Origin: Saccharum officinarum
Lineage: Eukaryota > Streptophyta > Magnoliopsida > Poales > Poaceae
Length of the DNA stretch: 64,000 bases
Assembly: GCA_020631735.1 (NCBI GenBank)
Contig: CM036158.1
Span: 78,173,447-78,237,446, forward strand
Direction of reading: 5' to 3'
The notes under the pieces are model-generated. The model saw only the letters and a list, made by a program, of their open reading frames with translations. It had not been told where the DNA came from and did no database searches. This document shows, piece by piece, positions 10,371 through 22,000 of the stretch (its first letter is position 1; the number at the start of each line of letters is the position of its first letter). The position numbers and the translations under genes were made by a program.

Positions 10371-12625
10371 TGTAAGGTCCTAGATGGCTAGAGGGGGGGT
10401 GAATAGCCTATAAAAAAAATCTACAAGCACCACTAAGCAAACTTGTTAGAATAACAAACGGCGTAAAGCGAGTTTTGCTTAGCCAAAGGTTGTGATGCAA
10501 GCCTCCTATCCACAAGTCTAGTAGATTATGATCTTTAGATCACACAAGTGCTAAGTCACTAACTTACACTAGTGAGCAAGCTAACAACTACTAGAAAAGG
10601 CTACCACTAGAGCTACACAAGATAATCTAGTAAAAGAAAATGCGAGAGAAAGGATTGTGAATCTTATACCGACGGTGGAGTGAAGATGTTGCCAATCACC
10701 AAGATGATATACAATCAATTAATATTGACAACAACACAATATGTAGGCCAATCACCGGGAGACAAGAGACACAATATTTTTGTTCACCCGGTGTTCACTT
10801 GTGCACCGACAAGCTACGTCACCGGTTGTGTCGACCAACACATAGATGGTTCCTCGGTGTGACCCTCAAGTCACTTGCCCCTCAAGGCACGCCCCGCAAG
10901 GCACCGCAAGACACCACTCTCAAGTGAGGTAACTCAATGACACGCGCAATCCAATAGAGTTGCTTTTGGCGTCCCGCCGAGGAAAGCACAAGAACCTCTT
11001 ACAAACAACCGGAGGTGGCCAAGAACAATCACCTTCTCTTGTCAACGCCTCCAACAATCTCCAAGCCGGCTAGGAGCGGTACTCTCCAAGAGTAACAAGA
11101 AATCCACCGGCTAAACCACCCACAAGTGCCACTAGATGCCCTCAAGCTATGCAATGCACTTTGGGATCACTCAATCTCACTTTTGATTTGCAATCAAGCA
11201 AGAGAGATGAGTGGGAGGAGTAGCTCTAGCTCAAAGGATGCACAAGAGTGTTAGAAATGCCAAGAGACCTCCCTAAGGGCCGGCCAACGAGTATTTATAA
11301 GCACCCCAAACGAATAGAGCCGTTGCCACTCCACTGACCGTTTTTTTCGGGACGACCGGACGCGCCGGTCGAAACTGACCGGACGCGCTCAACCGCGTCC
11401 GGTCGCCCTGCGACGTCCACGTGTCCCTCAAATTTCAAATGCGACCGTTAGATCCTCCAACGGTCACTGCGCGCCAACGGTCAAACGCTATGACCGGACG
11501 CGCTGCTCAACCGACCGGACGCGCCGGTCGCACAGCACCGCGCCCGCGAAACAACGACCGGACGCGCTCCTCGCAACGACCGGACGCGACAGTGCCAGCG
11601 TCCGGTCGGAGTCCAGTAAGCTCCCTTGACGACCGGACGCGTCCGATCGCGTGTGACCGGACGCGCCCCGCGTCCGATCGTCCTTGCGAACCGCAGCTCC
11701 TTCTGGGCACTTGACCGGACGCGCCGGTCCCGCGAGTGACCGGACGCGCCGGTTGCAAACCCTAGCCCGCGCGCCCGATACCGCGCTGTACTGACCGGAC
11801 GCGTCCGGTCACACCGTGACCGCGTCCGGTGCAGCGTCCGGTCACCTCAGTGACCCCGTCCGCCTCCGTTTCTTTTCCGACTTTCGGCGTAGTGGAAAAT
11901 AGGCATTTCATTTCCCCGAAATCGCCTGAATCCCGCGCTCACACGCTCGGCGGGAGGGAGAGAGGAACCCAAACCCCTCTCTACCCGCAAACCACAGCGC
12001 GACCAATGCCACCTTTGCAAATGTGCCAACACCATCAAGTGTACATCTCCATGTGCTTGTGTGTTAGCTTTTTCTCAATCATTTTCAAAGGTTTTCCAAT
12101 TAGCTCACTAGGCCCTACATGCAATGCACTTCATGAATTCACCTAGTGGCACCCGTGCATCGAATAACCGATAAGACTTCCCCTCTTAATAGTTCGGCTA
12201 TCGATCCTAAACCACTCACACCTCTATGGTGTCTTGAGTGTAAAACAAAATGGCCCTATGGTTATACCTTTGCCTTGAGCCCATTTTGTTTCTCCAAATG
12301 ATATGATCCACTTCATATCATCACATGACCGTCTCGATCCATCGACCTTGACTTCACTTGCTCTTCACCGTTGCATCGGTCCGTCGGCACTAAGTCTTGC
12401 TCAAGCTTCACCATCGCATGGTCCTTCGCTTCGAAGCCTCGACTTGCCCTTCACCTTCACAACCGGTCCATCGAGCCAAGCCTCATCTTGGTCTTCACCA
12501 TCTTGGTCATATGAGTCAATGTCATGTCTCATATTCAATGACCACCTTTATCTAAATCATCCACTTAGATACAAAGGTTAGTCCTAGGTTTCATCAATTA
12601 GCCAAAACCAAACTAGGGACTTTCA
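10371..12625 (-). repeat. Complete 5' LTR of the Sirevirus element (2255 bp)
   Basis: Begins TGTAAGGTCC and ends GGGACTTTCA on the + strand, giving TG...CA ends on either strand. The left end directly borders the primer-binding site. The segment 11335-11860 is a dense array of CCGGACGCG and GACCGG words. The low-complexity open frames there (for example 11421-11714) come from the array and are not genes. Confidence 0.93.
11335..11860. repeat. CCGGACGCG / GACCGG array inside the LTR
   Basis: GACCGGACGCG and its complement recur every 15 to 50 bases at irregular spacing and in both orientations, making many CpG-rich palindromes such as GACCGGACGCGTCCGGTC. A similar array occupies 46050-46440 in the solo LTR. 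The irregular spacing argues against a simple satellite. Confidence 0.85.
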
Positions 12626-13740
12626 GTGTGGGGGAAATAGCAAGAGTGAGTCCATGTCGAACTCAACAAGTATAACACATGGTTCATGAGGCATAAAAAG
12701 GCTAGACACTGTTTGACTGCATTTAGCTTTTAATCATCATATAATTAGCAATTGAGTAGCATCAAGGTATTCCAATTCCCATTAATGAACCAATGATCAA
12801 TTGTAATAAGAATAATGAATAGCATTAACATGAGCATAATAATAACAACAATAATTAATCATGATATAACAATGGTGATCAACTATTCTGTAAGAATCCC
12901 CAAGGCCGCGTGTGTCCATGAGCACGGCTAGTATACCAGTTTATTAAACTCTGCGCAGAGGTGTATACTTTCACTGTGAGTCATGATTTCCAAATGCATG
13001 GGTTTGCAAGGCCCAAAATATCGGAAACCATATAAAGCCATTCAAAAGTTCGTCTAACAAGTTAGGGCCATTAGATTCACTCGACAGGCAGATGTAGGAA
13101 CCTCTTTTCAAATGGCACAATTCCTTCTCGGCTATACTCATAGACTAGAGGTTGTCCTACACCCAACGTGTCATGCCATTCTTACGCCAATTAAGGTAAC
13201 CACTAATAAAGCTAGAAAATGTCTCTTGAACAACTAGAGCCAGAGTCATATAGCCCTCCCAGTTGTACTGTCAATCCCGGTTATCAGTTACAGGTAAGTC
13301 CTTACGGAGAGTAACTAGAACAACAATATAACCCCTTGCTTTAGCCCCCTTTCAACAGTAATAAAATCATCTTCATGGTTGGTCACTTAATCCATTAATC
13401 AGATTACAAGATCATTGTTCATAATTAAGCACTAGCAATAGCTACCCAAATGCACAACCCATAGGTGACAAGAAAACAAGATATCAATAGCTAAGTTATA
13501 ATCTCTATGGTTGTCAAGGAAGACACATGCATATGTATGATAATTTCAGTGAATAGGTAACGAGGATGGTCCCATGTTATACTTGCCTTTTCCCAAGGTT
13601 AGACTGCTCAGAATGTTCAGCTGCTATCTTTCGGTCTCCAACTTTTACTTCAACTGTCGGTCCTTAGCTCCTAGTCTTCAGCGCTGACGAACCACGTTTC
13701 TACTCGCAGCAACCAAGCACAGCAAACAGACAACAAACAC
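12626..13740 (+). repeat. Copy of an LTR-like repeat, interrupted by the Sirevirus insertion
   Basis: From GTGTGGGGGAAATAGC onward this matches the interior of the element at 47208-48659 (starting about 47460) through to about 13600-13740. Shared landmarks include CAAGAGTGAGTCCATGTCG and the ATACTTGCC segment. The left part of this copy should lie beyond the Sirevirus element, inside the first gap. The right end GGGTGTTACA was not found, so the copy is either longer or eroded. Confidence 0.75.
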
Positions 13741-16100
13741 ACCTAAGAACAAACATCATATAAAGGAGACACTTAAAAAGAAAGCGCACTACACGTCACG
13801 TCTTGTTGCTATGGTTACAAGAACACAAGAACGACTAAGGACGGAGCTATCGTTACCGAGGACACGTCTATCAAGATTGACAACATAACTAAAGAAAACA
13901 AACTATACACTTAATCTATTTTGATTAATGAAATTAAGTGATTAAACAATTTAAAGAATTAATCTAGAACTGAATTATTCTAATTATAGTTAATTAGAAA
14001 AGGCAGAATTAAACCTTAGTTATATTTTATTTATAAACAATGTCATATATATAATTTAATCAAGTTAATTAAACTCTATCCTTGCAAAAGAGAAAAAGTG
14101 TGAAAGCAACTAATTGAGCTTATCACATATACAACGTACTTACTAAGCAACACAAAATTTAAAAAACACATGTAAGTGAGCAACTAATCACATTAATATT
14201 TGGTGTATAAATTACCAAGTTATAAAACCTATATGGCTTTTAATTATAAATCTTATTATATAAACGTTAATCAATTTAACAATTAAATTAATAAAAAAAC
14301 ATAAACACTGACATGAAAACATTAGCACTAGTGCATAGAGGGTGTCGACACAAATCTTAACGCAACTTAAACTGAGTCAAACAGAATTAAAATGAAGAAT
14401 CAGTGAACATTGACAGATAATTAGGGGTGATGTATTTCTACCGTATTTTCTTGATTTGTTTTTCTGAAAGAAAGCGGCCATAATACATGTATGACATCAG
14501 GATGACATCATCTAGCTAGCAAATCAAACAGGGCGTATGCATGGCCAGTGCTTCGATGTGCTAGCGTCTATGTGTATTTCCATCGTATTATCAGATTTAT
14601 TTTTACAAAAGAAAACGGCCAGAAAATATGTCAATTACATCATCAAGCTAGCAATGACGTCAGCAGGCTAGGAATCCGATCAGCTAGGAGAAGAGCAAAG
14701 CACGTTGCACGGGAATACTCAGCAGGACTTACCGAAAGCGGAGGAGCGTTAACGACGATGGCCACTGCGGAGAGCAGCGCACAGGCGTAGTCCGCCGCTA
14801 TGAGGAAACAGCTACGGATGGGCAGCGTCGATGGTCCTTGATGGCTGGACGTACGTGAACTTGTGAAGAAAACAGCAGAAGATTGATTTCTCCTCTTCAG
14901 CCAGGAACGCAGCAGCAGATCACGACTGCCTCAGGTCACACACGTAGCAGCGGACAACAGCAACTAGTAGATGCAAAAACGCCTCTGACTCGATAGAGAT
15001 GTCCAGCGCCAGCGGCAACAAAGCACGGCAGGCAACACGCAAAGCAGCTTCAGACTTCCCATAGGGCGGTGCATGCACTTGGCATGGAGGTCGACGACCG
15101 GACAACGGCAGGAGATGGACATTGAGGTCGGTTGGGTCTTCATGTGCGATGGCGCTCTCTGGCTATGGCAGACGCGATCTCGCCGGGACCATGTTCTCCA
15201 CGTCACGGTGATACTCCTAGTGGCGCCGGCTTCCATCGGCAACATCATGGTGCGGCAAAACTTCCTGGCCGTGTGATGCGTGCGGCAGCGCGTTGTTGCT
15301 TGCAGGTTGTGACGGCTTGATCATCTCGGATGCTGGACCGCAAAGCAAAGGAGTGGTGTCCTGGCCGGTCTCGCAGAAGATGCCGGCTCGGCTTCGTCAA
15401 GGAGGCACCAAAAAAAATACGGCGGCGGCAGCAAGGACAACAGCGGTGTTTGCTGATGCCGCCGTCGAAGTGGCTCACGAGCGGGATAAGGCGGTAGCAC
15501 CGATATGCTTGTCAACGATGCTAATAGATGGAAACTGAGATGCATGTCCATCGTATAGACGGAACGAGTCTCATCAATATGGTTGATTATCCATAGTCAA
15601 CTTGTATGACTTGTAGATCGGATGGATCTGTCACGCAGCCCCCAGGAGTTGTCGACAAGGGCTGATGAAAGCCACGGCGAGAAGCCATCGTGGGGCGATG
15701 AGAGCCATGATGAGACGGATGCTTTGATTACTTGTACAATTGGCTTGCATGAAGATATACATAGACCTCGTCATGGCTGCTTGTCTTGGCTCTTGTAGGA
15801 GTAGGCGTACGTCCTTTGTGGCCGATTGCATCTTGCCGTGAAGTCGTGAAGGGCGTCGGCGGAGAGGCTTCAGATGACGTGCATGGCTACGGCTAGGCGA
15901 GCAAGGGCTTCTGCGGTTAGGGTTTGGGTAGGGCAGCGAGGCATCCGGGCTTGAGTTTTATAGGGGCGAGAGCGCGAGGAATCAGGCCTTCGGGCTAAAA
16001 CGTACGTAATGAGAGTTGGAGCCGTCGTTGGTCTGGTGCAGCATTTACGTGAGATGGAAACCGATTCCATGTCCATCGTGTCTTGCATGCATATACATTA
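13741..16100. other. Non-coding: AT-rich, then a GC-rich block of unknown origin
   Basis: 13741-14430 is AT-rich and may continue the repeat to its left. 14427-14522 and 14563-14652 are diverged copies of one roughly 95-base segment. 14650-16080 is GC-rich. On the minus strand it has a TATAAAA at about 15957-15963 followed by a leader-like stretch containing AACCCTAAC. Overlapping short frames on both strands show no domain. It could be LTR or internal sequence of an old retroelement. Confidence 0.45.
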
Positions 16101-17282
16101 TTATATTTTGCTTTCCATATTTACTTCAATCAGACAAGGCATTGTGTATCACCGACTCAGGTGGTAAGTATACGTGTTCACCCTGAACTCTTGGCATGGA
16201 CTCGTCGCTCAACAGCTCACGTGACAATCCATTGATGGCAAGTACATGCACTCGACACAGCCCCGGTGCACAAAGCTAGTTGATCAAATAGGTATAATAG
16301 TAGCTGAACTCCATGTAACACACGATTCATCTATGGCACGCTGACCAAATCTCTGTTATATACCAAGAGCACTTCTGTCCAGTGCGGAAGCTCCATAAAA
16401 TTTTCTAAACACGCCAGGCATGTATATAGCTAAATCAATTTAGCTATTTAGCACCTATCCAAAATATGGCAGCAGCCAAATTTGGAGTGCAAACAGATGT
16501 GTTGCTCGTGGAATGAGTGAAGATTGGCACAAGGTTTGGTGACTCCATGATGGCTCGGCAAAGCTTATCTTGGAGAAAGTTTTTTCCTCTAGCTTTCATG
16601 GTTTAGGCGAGATGTACAGAGTCCGATGTTGATGAATAATAGAGCAGCGACATGGATCAATGATCAATTAGATCAGATTGATATTCATAAATGGGCACAT
16701 CATCCGGCAAGATGAACATAGAGTCTTTGGCGTGCAAGGCATATACAGGTCAAGGAGATCGACCATGCATTAGGAGGAAAAAGAACTTTCATCGAGTCAA
16801 AATTAGAAAACTTTAAAAATTTACATTTTCCCATAACTAAATTTACACTAGCTCAAAATAAACTTGGTTAATTTTATTCAAATATTTAAACCATTTGTTC
16901 TATTTAGTGTTTTTCATGCACAACCCAAAATAGGAATTTTTGGGTGCGACAGCTATCTACAAATTGATTCAGACAGAAGCTACTTGTACTTATATTTGAC
17001 AAAAAGCCTTTTCCCCTATCCCGTACATGTTTGTAAATTTTACAGCTTGAAGTAGAGAAATAATTATTCCCTCTTGCCCCTAGAGAGATGATGTATATTT
17101 GTACCATTTCAATTCACTATCTTATTCTATGCAAATATATGTTTCTCAAATGCACAAAAGTACCTATAGTTAGTAGTTACCAGAATGTTTGAAGCTTGTG
17201 GTTTGCAATAAGCCTGTCTTTCTTTTACTATAAAATGGATGAACATATAATAATATAGGATAAGTAAGTTTGGTATTATAAT
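16101..17282. other. Intergenic, no gene seen
   Basis: Mixed and then AT-rich sequence with no credible coding frame, RNA gene or complete transposon ends that I can see. Confidence 0.5.
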
Positions 17283-17557
17283 ACTCCCACCGTTCAAAGT
17301 TGTAAGGACATATTTGGAACACAGAAATTTCACAGGAGTCACGCAAGAATTCACACGAATCATCTCGATTTCATAGGAAAAATGCAAGAACATGATTTTT
17401 TTCTCGTGTTCTAAACAGGTCCTAAGTGGTTCTGGCTTTTTTTTAGATATATAGCTTTTATTATGTATATAGACATAATGTGTGTCTAGGTGCATAGCAA
17501 ATGGTATTTAGAAAAAAAAGCTACAACAAATTACAATTTGGTAGCAAGGGAGTACAA
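17283..17557. mobile_element. Degenerate Stowaway-like MITE, split by a retroposon
   Basis: Left end CTCCCACCGTTCAAAGTTGTAAG and right end GCAAGGGAGTA resemble the CTCCCTCCGTTC termini of grass Stowaway elements, flanked by TA on the left. The interior includes the TCTAGGTGCATAGCAAA segment seen in such elements. The right terminus is duplicated at 18316-18332 because the neighbouring retroposon inserted here. Confidence 0.55.
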
Positions 17558-17560
17558 GTC
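17544..17560. repeat. Left target-site duplication of the retroposon (17 bp)
   Basis: GCAAGGGAGTACAAGTC, repeated exactly at 18316-18332. Confidence 0.92.
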
Positions 17561-18315
17561 TTTTTTTTGCGACGAAAGAAGAATTATATTATATGATAGC
17601 TGGGTACATCAACACATTACAAGCACTCTGGATTATAAAATAGTACCCATGCTGTGAATAGCACAACTCAAACCCTAACCTGTTAGATGCTTTGCAGTAT
17701 GGATGACCGCACAGGAAAAACTCGGCAAATGGCCTGAGAACAAATGCCCAACGAACAACGGCCAACATTCTGTAGGCGGAATTGAGAAACTTCTTCTTTC
17801 TGGTGTCTTCCTTCTTCTTCTTCTTTCTGCCACCGAAGAGTAAGGAAGACTGATCTAAAAATTATTCTCCCTAATCCTTCATCGTGGCTAAATCTAACCA
17901 CAACAAAACGGAGAAGAGACCGAAGAAAATTATTCCATGGCGGCGACATCATCTTCGCCTTGATGCCACCGTCCGGACCGGAAACAAAAGTCTCCATGTC
18001 ATCATGTCGATGAAGATGCTGACGCCGACGTTGTCGCCCTCATCTTCAACGGAGCCGTCATGAAGAAAACGATTCCACCCTTCTCCTTCACCGTCGACAG
18101 AGATGAGGAGATAAAACTCCAGTACCAAGTAATTTAGCATGGAGAGACACTAACCATAATGACTCGATCTACTGGGAAAAACCTATTAAAAACAATGGAT
18201 TCCCACTCCCTTCAGCCCCCGGCGAAATGGCGGAGGAGAAGGGAGGGGGCCAGCGGTGGTGGATGGCTCCCTAGTCGGTGACGAGCAGCCCCAGAAGCCG
18301 CCCCGCCGCCAATCT
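17561..18315 (-). mobile_element. Poly(A)-tailed non-LTR retroposon, 755 bp
   Basis: Flanked by a perfect 17-bp duplication. On the minus strand it runs from a GC-rich 5' end (AGATTGGCGGCGGGGCGG) to a 3' end closing in TTCGTCGC and a short poly(A). Long duplication plus poly(A) tail shows L1-type target-primed insertion. No reverse transcriptase is present. Two short frames (17683-17997 and 17949-18140) have no recognisable domain. It may be an internally deleted LINE, a long SINE-like element, or a processed copy of a cellular transcript. Confidence 0.85.
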
Positions 18316-18332
18316 GCAAGGGAGTACAAGTC
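18316..18332. repeat. Right target-site duplication of the retroposon (17 bp)
   Basis: Exact copy of 17544-17560. Confidence 0.92.
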
Positions 18333-18374
18333 ACGCATGTATCTGCACGAGGATAAGATGACGGTTTTTGCTCA

Positions 18375-18645
18375 GGCCTGGTTTATATCCCAAATTTCCT
18401 CCTAAATTTTACTATACAAAAAGAAGATTCCCCATTACATCAAAATGCCGGCACATGCATGGAGACTAAATGTAGATGAAATCAAAAACTAATTGCACAT
18501 TTTAGTTGTAATTTGTGAGACGAATCTTTTGAGCCTAATTAGTCAATGTTGGACAAAAATTCACAAATACAAAAAAAATACTACAGTGTAGAATCTGGCA
18601 CTATACAGATTTGGGCCATCCCAAATCAGGCAACTAAACACGGCC
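18375..18645. mobile_element. Tourist-like MITE just upstream of the ITPK promoter
   Basis: Ends GGCCTGGTTTA and TAAACACGGCC are inverted repeats and are flanked on both sides by TCA, a 3-bp duplication as made by PIF/Harbinger elements. The interior has the TTTTGAGCCTAATTAGTCAATG segment found in a widespread grass MITE group. It ends about 95 bases before the ITPK TATA-like box, so it may supply or disrupt upstream control sequence. The superfamily assignment rests on the 3-bp duplication. Confidence 0.68.
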
Positions 18646-18739
18646 TCAGTCCTGTGGGCAGCCGTAGAGGATCCGAGCAGCAGTCCTGTGAGCCGTCAGC
18701 CGTGCCCTGCTCTCGCTGTTGCTCCTTCCCCTTCGTCGT

Positions 18740-19067
18740 CTACAAATACTCTCCCGCTCTCCCTCCGCTTGCTCTGCTTCTTCTCTAGACTCCCCTTTAT
18801 CTCTCTTCGCACTCGCTTCGCCATTAAACGCAAAGCTCCAAAAAGAAAAGGAAAAAAACACTTAGTGCGAAAAAAATATCATCTTCTCTGCTCCTATCCC
18901 CTCCTCTCCTAAAATCTTCCATCTTGAACCGTCCCTGTCCGCGAATTCCTTGCCCCCGATCGCTGCCGATTTTTTCCTGGATTTTCTTCGATTTTTCGAG
19001 GTATTATTCGGTGGGGGGGCGGTTCCATTGCCATTCCTCGACGGGGTTAGGGTTAGGGTTTGCGGGG
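18740..19067 (+). promoter_or_regulatory. ITPK core promoter and 5' leader
   Basis: A weak TATA-like CTACAAATA lies at 18740-18748 and is followed by a CT-rich leader typical of plant 5' untranslated regions. GGTTAGGGTTAGGGTTTG at 19045-19062 carries the telo-box (AAACCCTAA on the other strand) just before the start codon. The telo-box is a known plant element in leaders of growth-related genes. The transcription start is inferred, not seen. Confidence 0.5.
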
Positions 19068-22000
19068 ATGAGGGTGCACGGGGAGGTGTCGGACGATGAG
19101 GCGGCCGCCGCGGCTGTGACTGTGGTCGGGGAGACGGTGGTGCCCTCGTCCCCGCCGCCCGCCTCCGCTGCGGGGCAGCAGCCGCAGCCGCTGGTGGTGG
19201 GGTACGCCCTTACCAAGAAGAAGGTCAAGAGCTTCCTGCAGCCCAAGCTGCTCGCGCTCGCCAGGTAAAGAAAGAAGAGACCTGCTGATCCCCCGCGTCA
19301 AAGCCTGGAATCTTTTGTGTGGTTCTCTCCCCCCCAGGAGAAGAGGCGTGTGGGGTGCTGTGGACTGTGGTGGCCGATTTGGTTGACTGACTGAAAGGGA
19401 TGTGGTTTCTGTTCCATTTATTTTTTTTCTGGACCAACGCAAACGAAATGGTGGTTATAGGCTTAAAGACTTTGGGTGGGTGGGGAATTTATTAAAGGTT
19501 CAATCTGCATTCTGATCAGGCTATGTTGTTACCCTTGTTGGACAAATCCTCGAAAGGGAAGTGAATTTTGTTGATTCAGTAGGGTACGAATTGGGGGAAA
19601 CTCATTTTATTGTTAACTGTTTTAATTTCTGTGGTTTTGGATGGAATGGGATGGAATTGACTGCGTATTCTCTGTGGACCCGATCTCGTCACACTTGAGT
19701 GCATGCCTAGTGGCTTCTGCATGAGTTTCCGTAGCTTTGGACTTGGGGGGCATATTATTTTACTAGTGTTGGAAGCAGTCTGGGAGGCTTGCTCGTCAAA
19801 TGTAATTCTAATTCAAGCTTTCAGTATCCATCTAATTTTATATATGCAAATTACATTTGGATGGCATCTTGGATTCTCATGTTGGAATATTCTTGTGGAT
19901 AACTACATCACATGTCTTGGATATGTGTTTAAAATGACCAAAATAATCTGCCAGACTGTTTGGCAAAGTCTAAAACTTCCTTGAATTAAGATTCACCCCA
20001 AATTATACTACATTGTGGATATTATGACTTGACCAAGACTTGGTACATGCTTACATCGATAAAAGATGGTGGGAAAAGGAAATGAAATAATTGGAACAGG
20101 GACATCTTTGTTTTCTCTGTGAGAAGAGAATATTTTCATATTTCTTTTGAAGCATATTTTGTATAGATTTTGCGTGTTTCAATAAGTCTCTCAAGCATTT
20201 GACTTCTGAATCAAATATGTTTATTGTTCTAGATTTGTTTTTTACAATTATGATGTCTCATGCATGTACTTGAAAATAGGAAAGGTTGGATGCTTATGGT
20301 GTACCTGTTGGCTTCCAGCGAATTAAATTGTTAGTATTAGTGTGTGTATAATGCGTAGGTGAAGCATATTAGTCATATTTTTACATCAGATAACATATAT
20401 TCATGATTTGATTAGTGCATTATTCTTTGTTATATTGGAAGAACATGAAGTTTCTGGATCAACAAAGCTTATGATGAAACTTTGATAATATGTGGCTTGA
20501 GGTTGCTACAGGGATATAAGATCTTACAAAAACAGGCTATATTATTTTGTTAGTACTTAACCTTAAGTTTACTTTGAATAGGTTTATATATTATTTCTTG
20601 GTTTCCTTGTTCAAAATCAAGTATAGCCTACGTAACTCAGGAAATCTTAAAATTTGTTTCCAAGATGTGATTATCCTTTCTACTTCAGTTTCATAAATAT
20701 TTATTTATTATATTGTGGTGTTGAAGCTGCCTGAATATTTTTCCATTTGTTGCTTTTAGATGATCCTGCTAGTTCATGCTTGTTAATATGATCATTATAT
20801 TCTTACCTGCCTTGGTTTTATACCACTTGATGAGCCTTTTGTAATTCTGCATTTGTTTAGGAAGAAAGGCATTCAGTTCGTATCAATTGATGAAACCTGC
20901 CCTCTCTCTGAACAAGGTCCATTTGACATCATTTTGCACAAGGTCCATCCCTATGTCTTTCTCTTGAGGTTCATTAAATTAAATCTTGGATATTGTACTT
21001 TTGGGTATCCTTTATTTCTTGCATAGGTTCTTTTGAACATCCAGATGCACTTCTCTGCTTTTGTACTCCCATGCTGATTTTGTTTTCTTTGACTGAATTT
21101 CATGCTTTCTTTTTGTCAGCTTACTAGTAAGGAGTGGCAGCAAGTTTTGGAGGTAAGCTCTGAGGACCAAAGTGGAAGTCTTCTTTTATGCCATGTATAG
21201 TTGTGTACACCTCCTAACAGGGTGTGCATCCTGTGTAGCTACTATTATGTTTCTCGTGTAGTTGTTTCTATTCGCAACATGCATTTAGGCATTATGTTTC
21301 AGTTAAAAGCATGATTGCAACATTTTGAGACTTACTGCAGTACTTTCACATTAAACATTCTTACTGTAGACTATTGTGTTTTCCTCTGCAATTCATTTTT
21401 TTCATATTCTTGAAGGACTATCGTGAAGAGCATCCAGAAGTGACTGTCCTCGACCCACCAAATGCTATCCAACATTTGCACAATCGCCAATCAATGCTAC
21501 AAGAAGTTGCTGATTTGAACTTGTCCAATGGTTATGGTAATTTTTCTTACTGTGTTGGCATTCACATATTAGCAAATAGATTTATGTGATGAGCTATCTT
21601 TGCTCTTGTTATATTCTTTTAGTGTAAGTTAATTTGATATGTTGTGATCTAGACTAGAGTAACATAGTAACAGTGACCCTACTAATCCTAAGAGAGGGAG
21701 AGGGGGCGCCATTGCAAAGACACAATAATGAGGAAACGAACTGTGCAATTGTTGATGTGCTCTCTTAAATTTAACTGGTATTAGGTGAAATCCTAATTAG
21801 TCAATTTTATTATGGGTATTCTTTTGGAAACTATAATTATATTGGCTTGTGATCAGAGACACTGCTTAGTTGGATAGCTCTACTTTTGAACATTCATAAT
21901 GATTCTCTAGCTTGCTTAAAATGTAAAATTACTATTCTAATATTGCCATGTAGCTGGATGGGTTATGTACCTTTTATTATGGGGAAATAATATCTTGAGC

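Larger units (their letters stand above)
3183..12625 (-). mobile_element. Sirevirus-type Ty1/Copia LTR retrotransposon
   Basis: Read on the minus strand the order is 5' LTR (10371-12625), primer-binding site, gag, protease, integrase, reverse transcriptase, RNase H, a 1.1-kb untranslated tail, then a 3' LTR ending in 3927 and cut by the gap. Integrase before reverse transcriptase is diagnostic of Copia. A long LTR, a gag with a zinc knuckle plus an extended acidic region, and several polypurine tracts before the 3' LTR fit the Sirevirus (SIRE/Maximus) lineage. The visible 745 bp of the 3' LTR differs from the 5' LTR at about ten places by eye, which suggests a fairly recent insertion. The right flank GTGTG is the expected target duplication; its partner is hidden in the gap. 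Confidence 0.93.

Noticed and set aside
11421..11758. Arginine- and proline-rich frames on both strands
   Set aside because: Produced by the CCGGACGCG array of the LTR.
18924..19067. Upstream in-frame ATG as the ITPK start
   Set aside because: It would add 48 residues translated from the CT-rich leader and telo-box; the ATG at 19068 gives a normal plant ITPK length.
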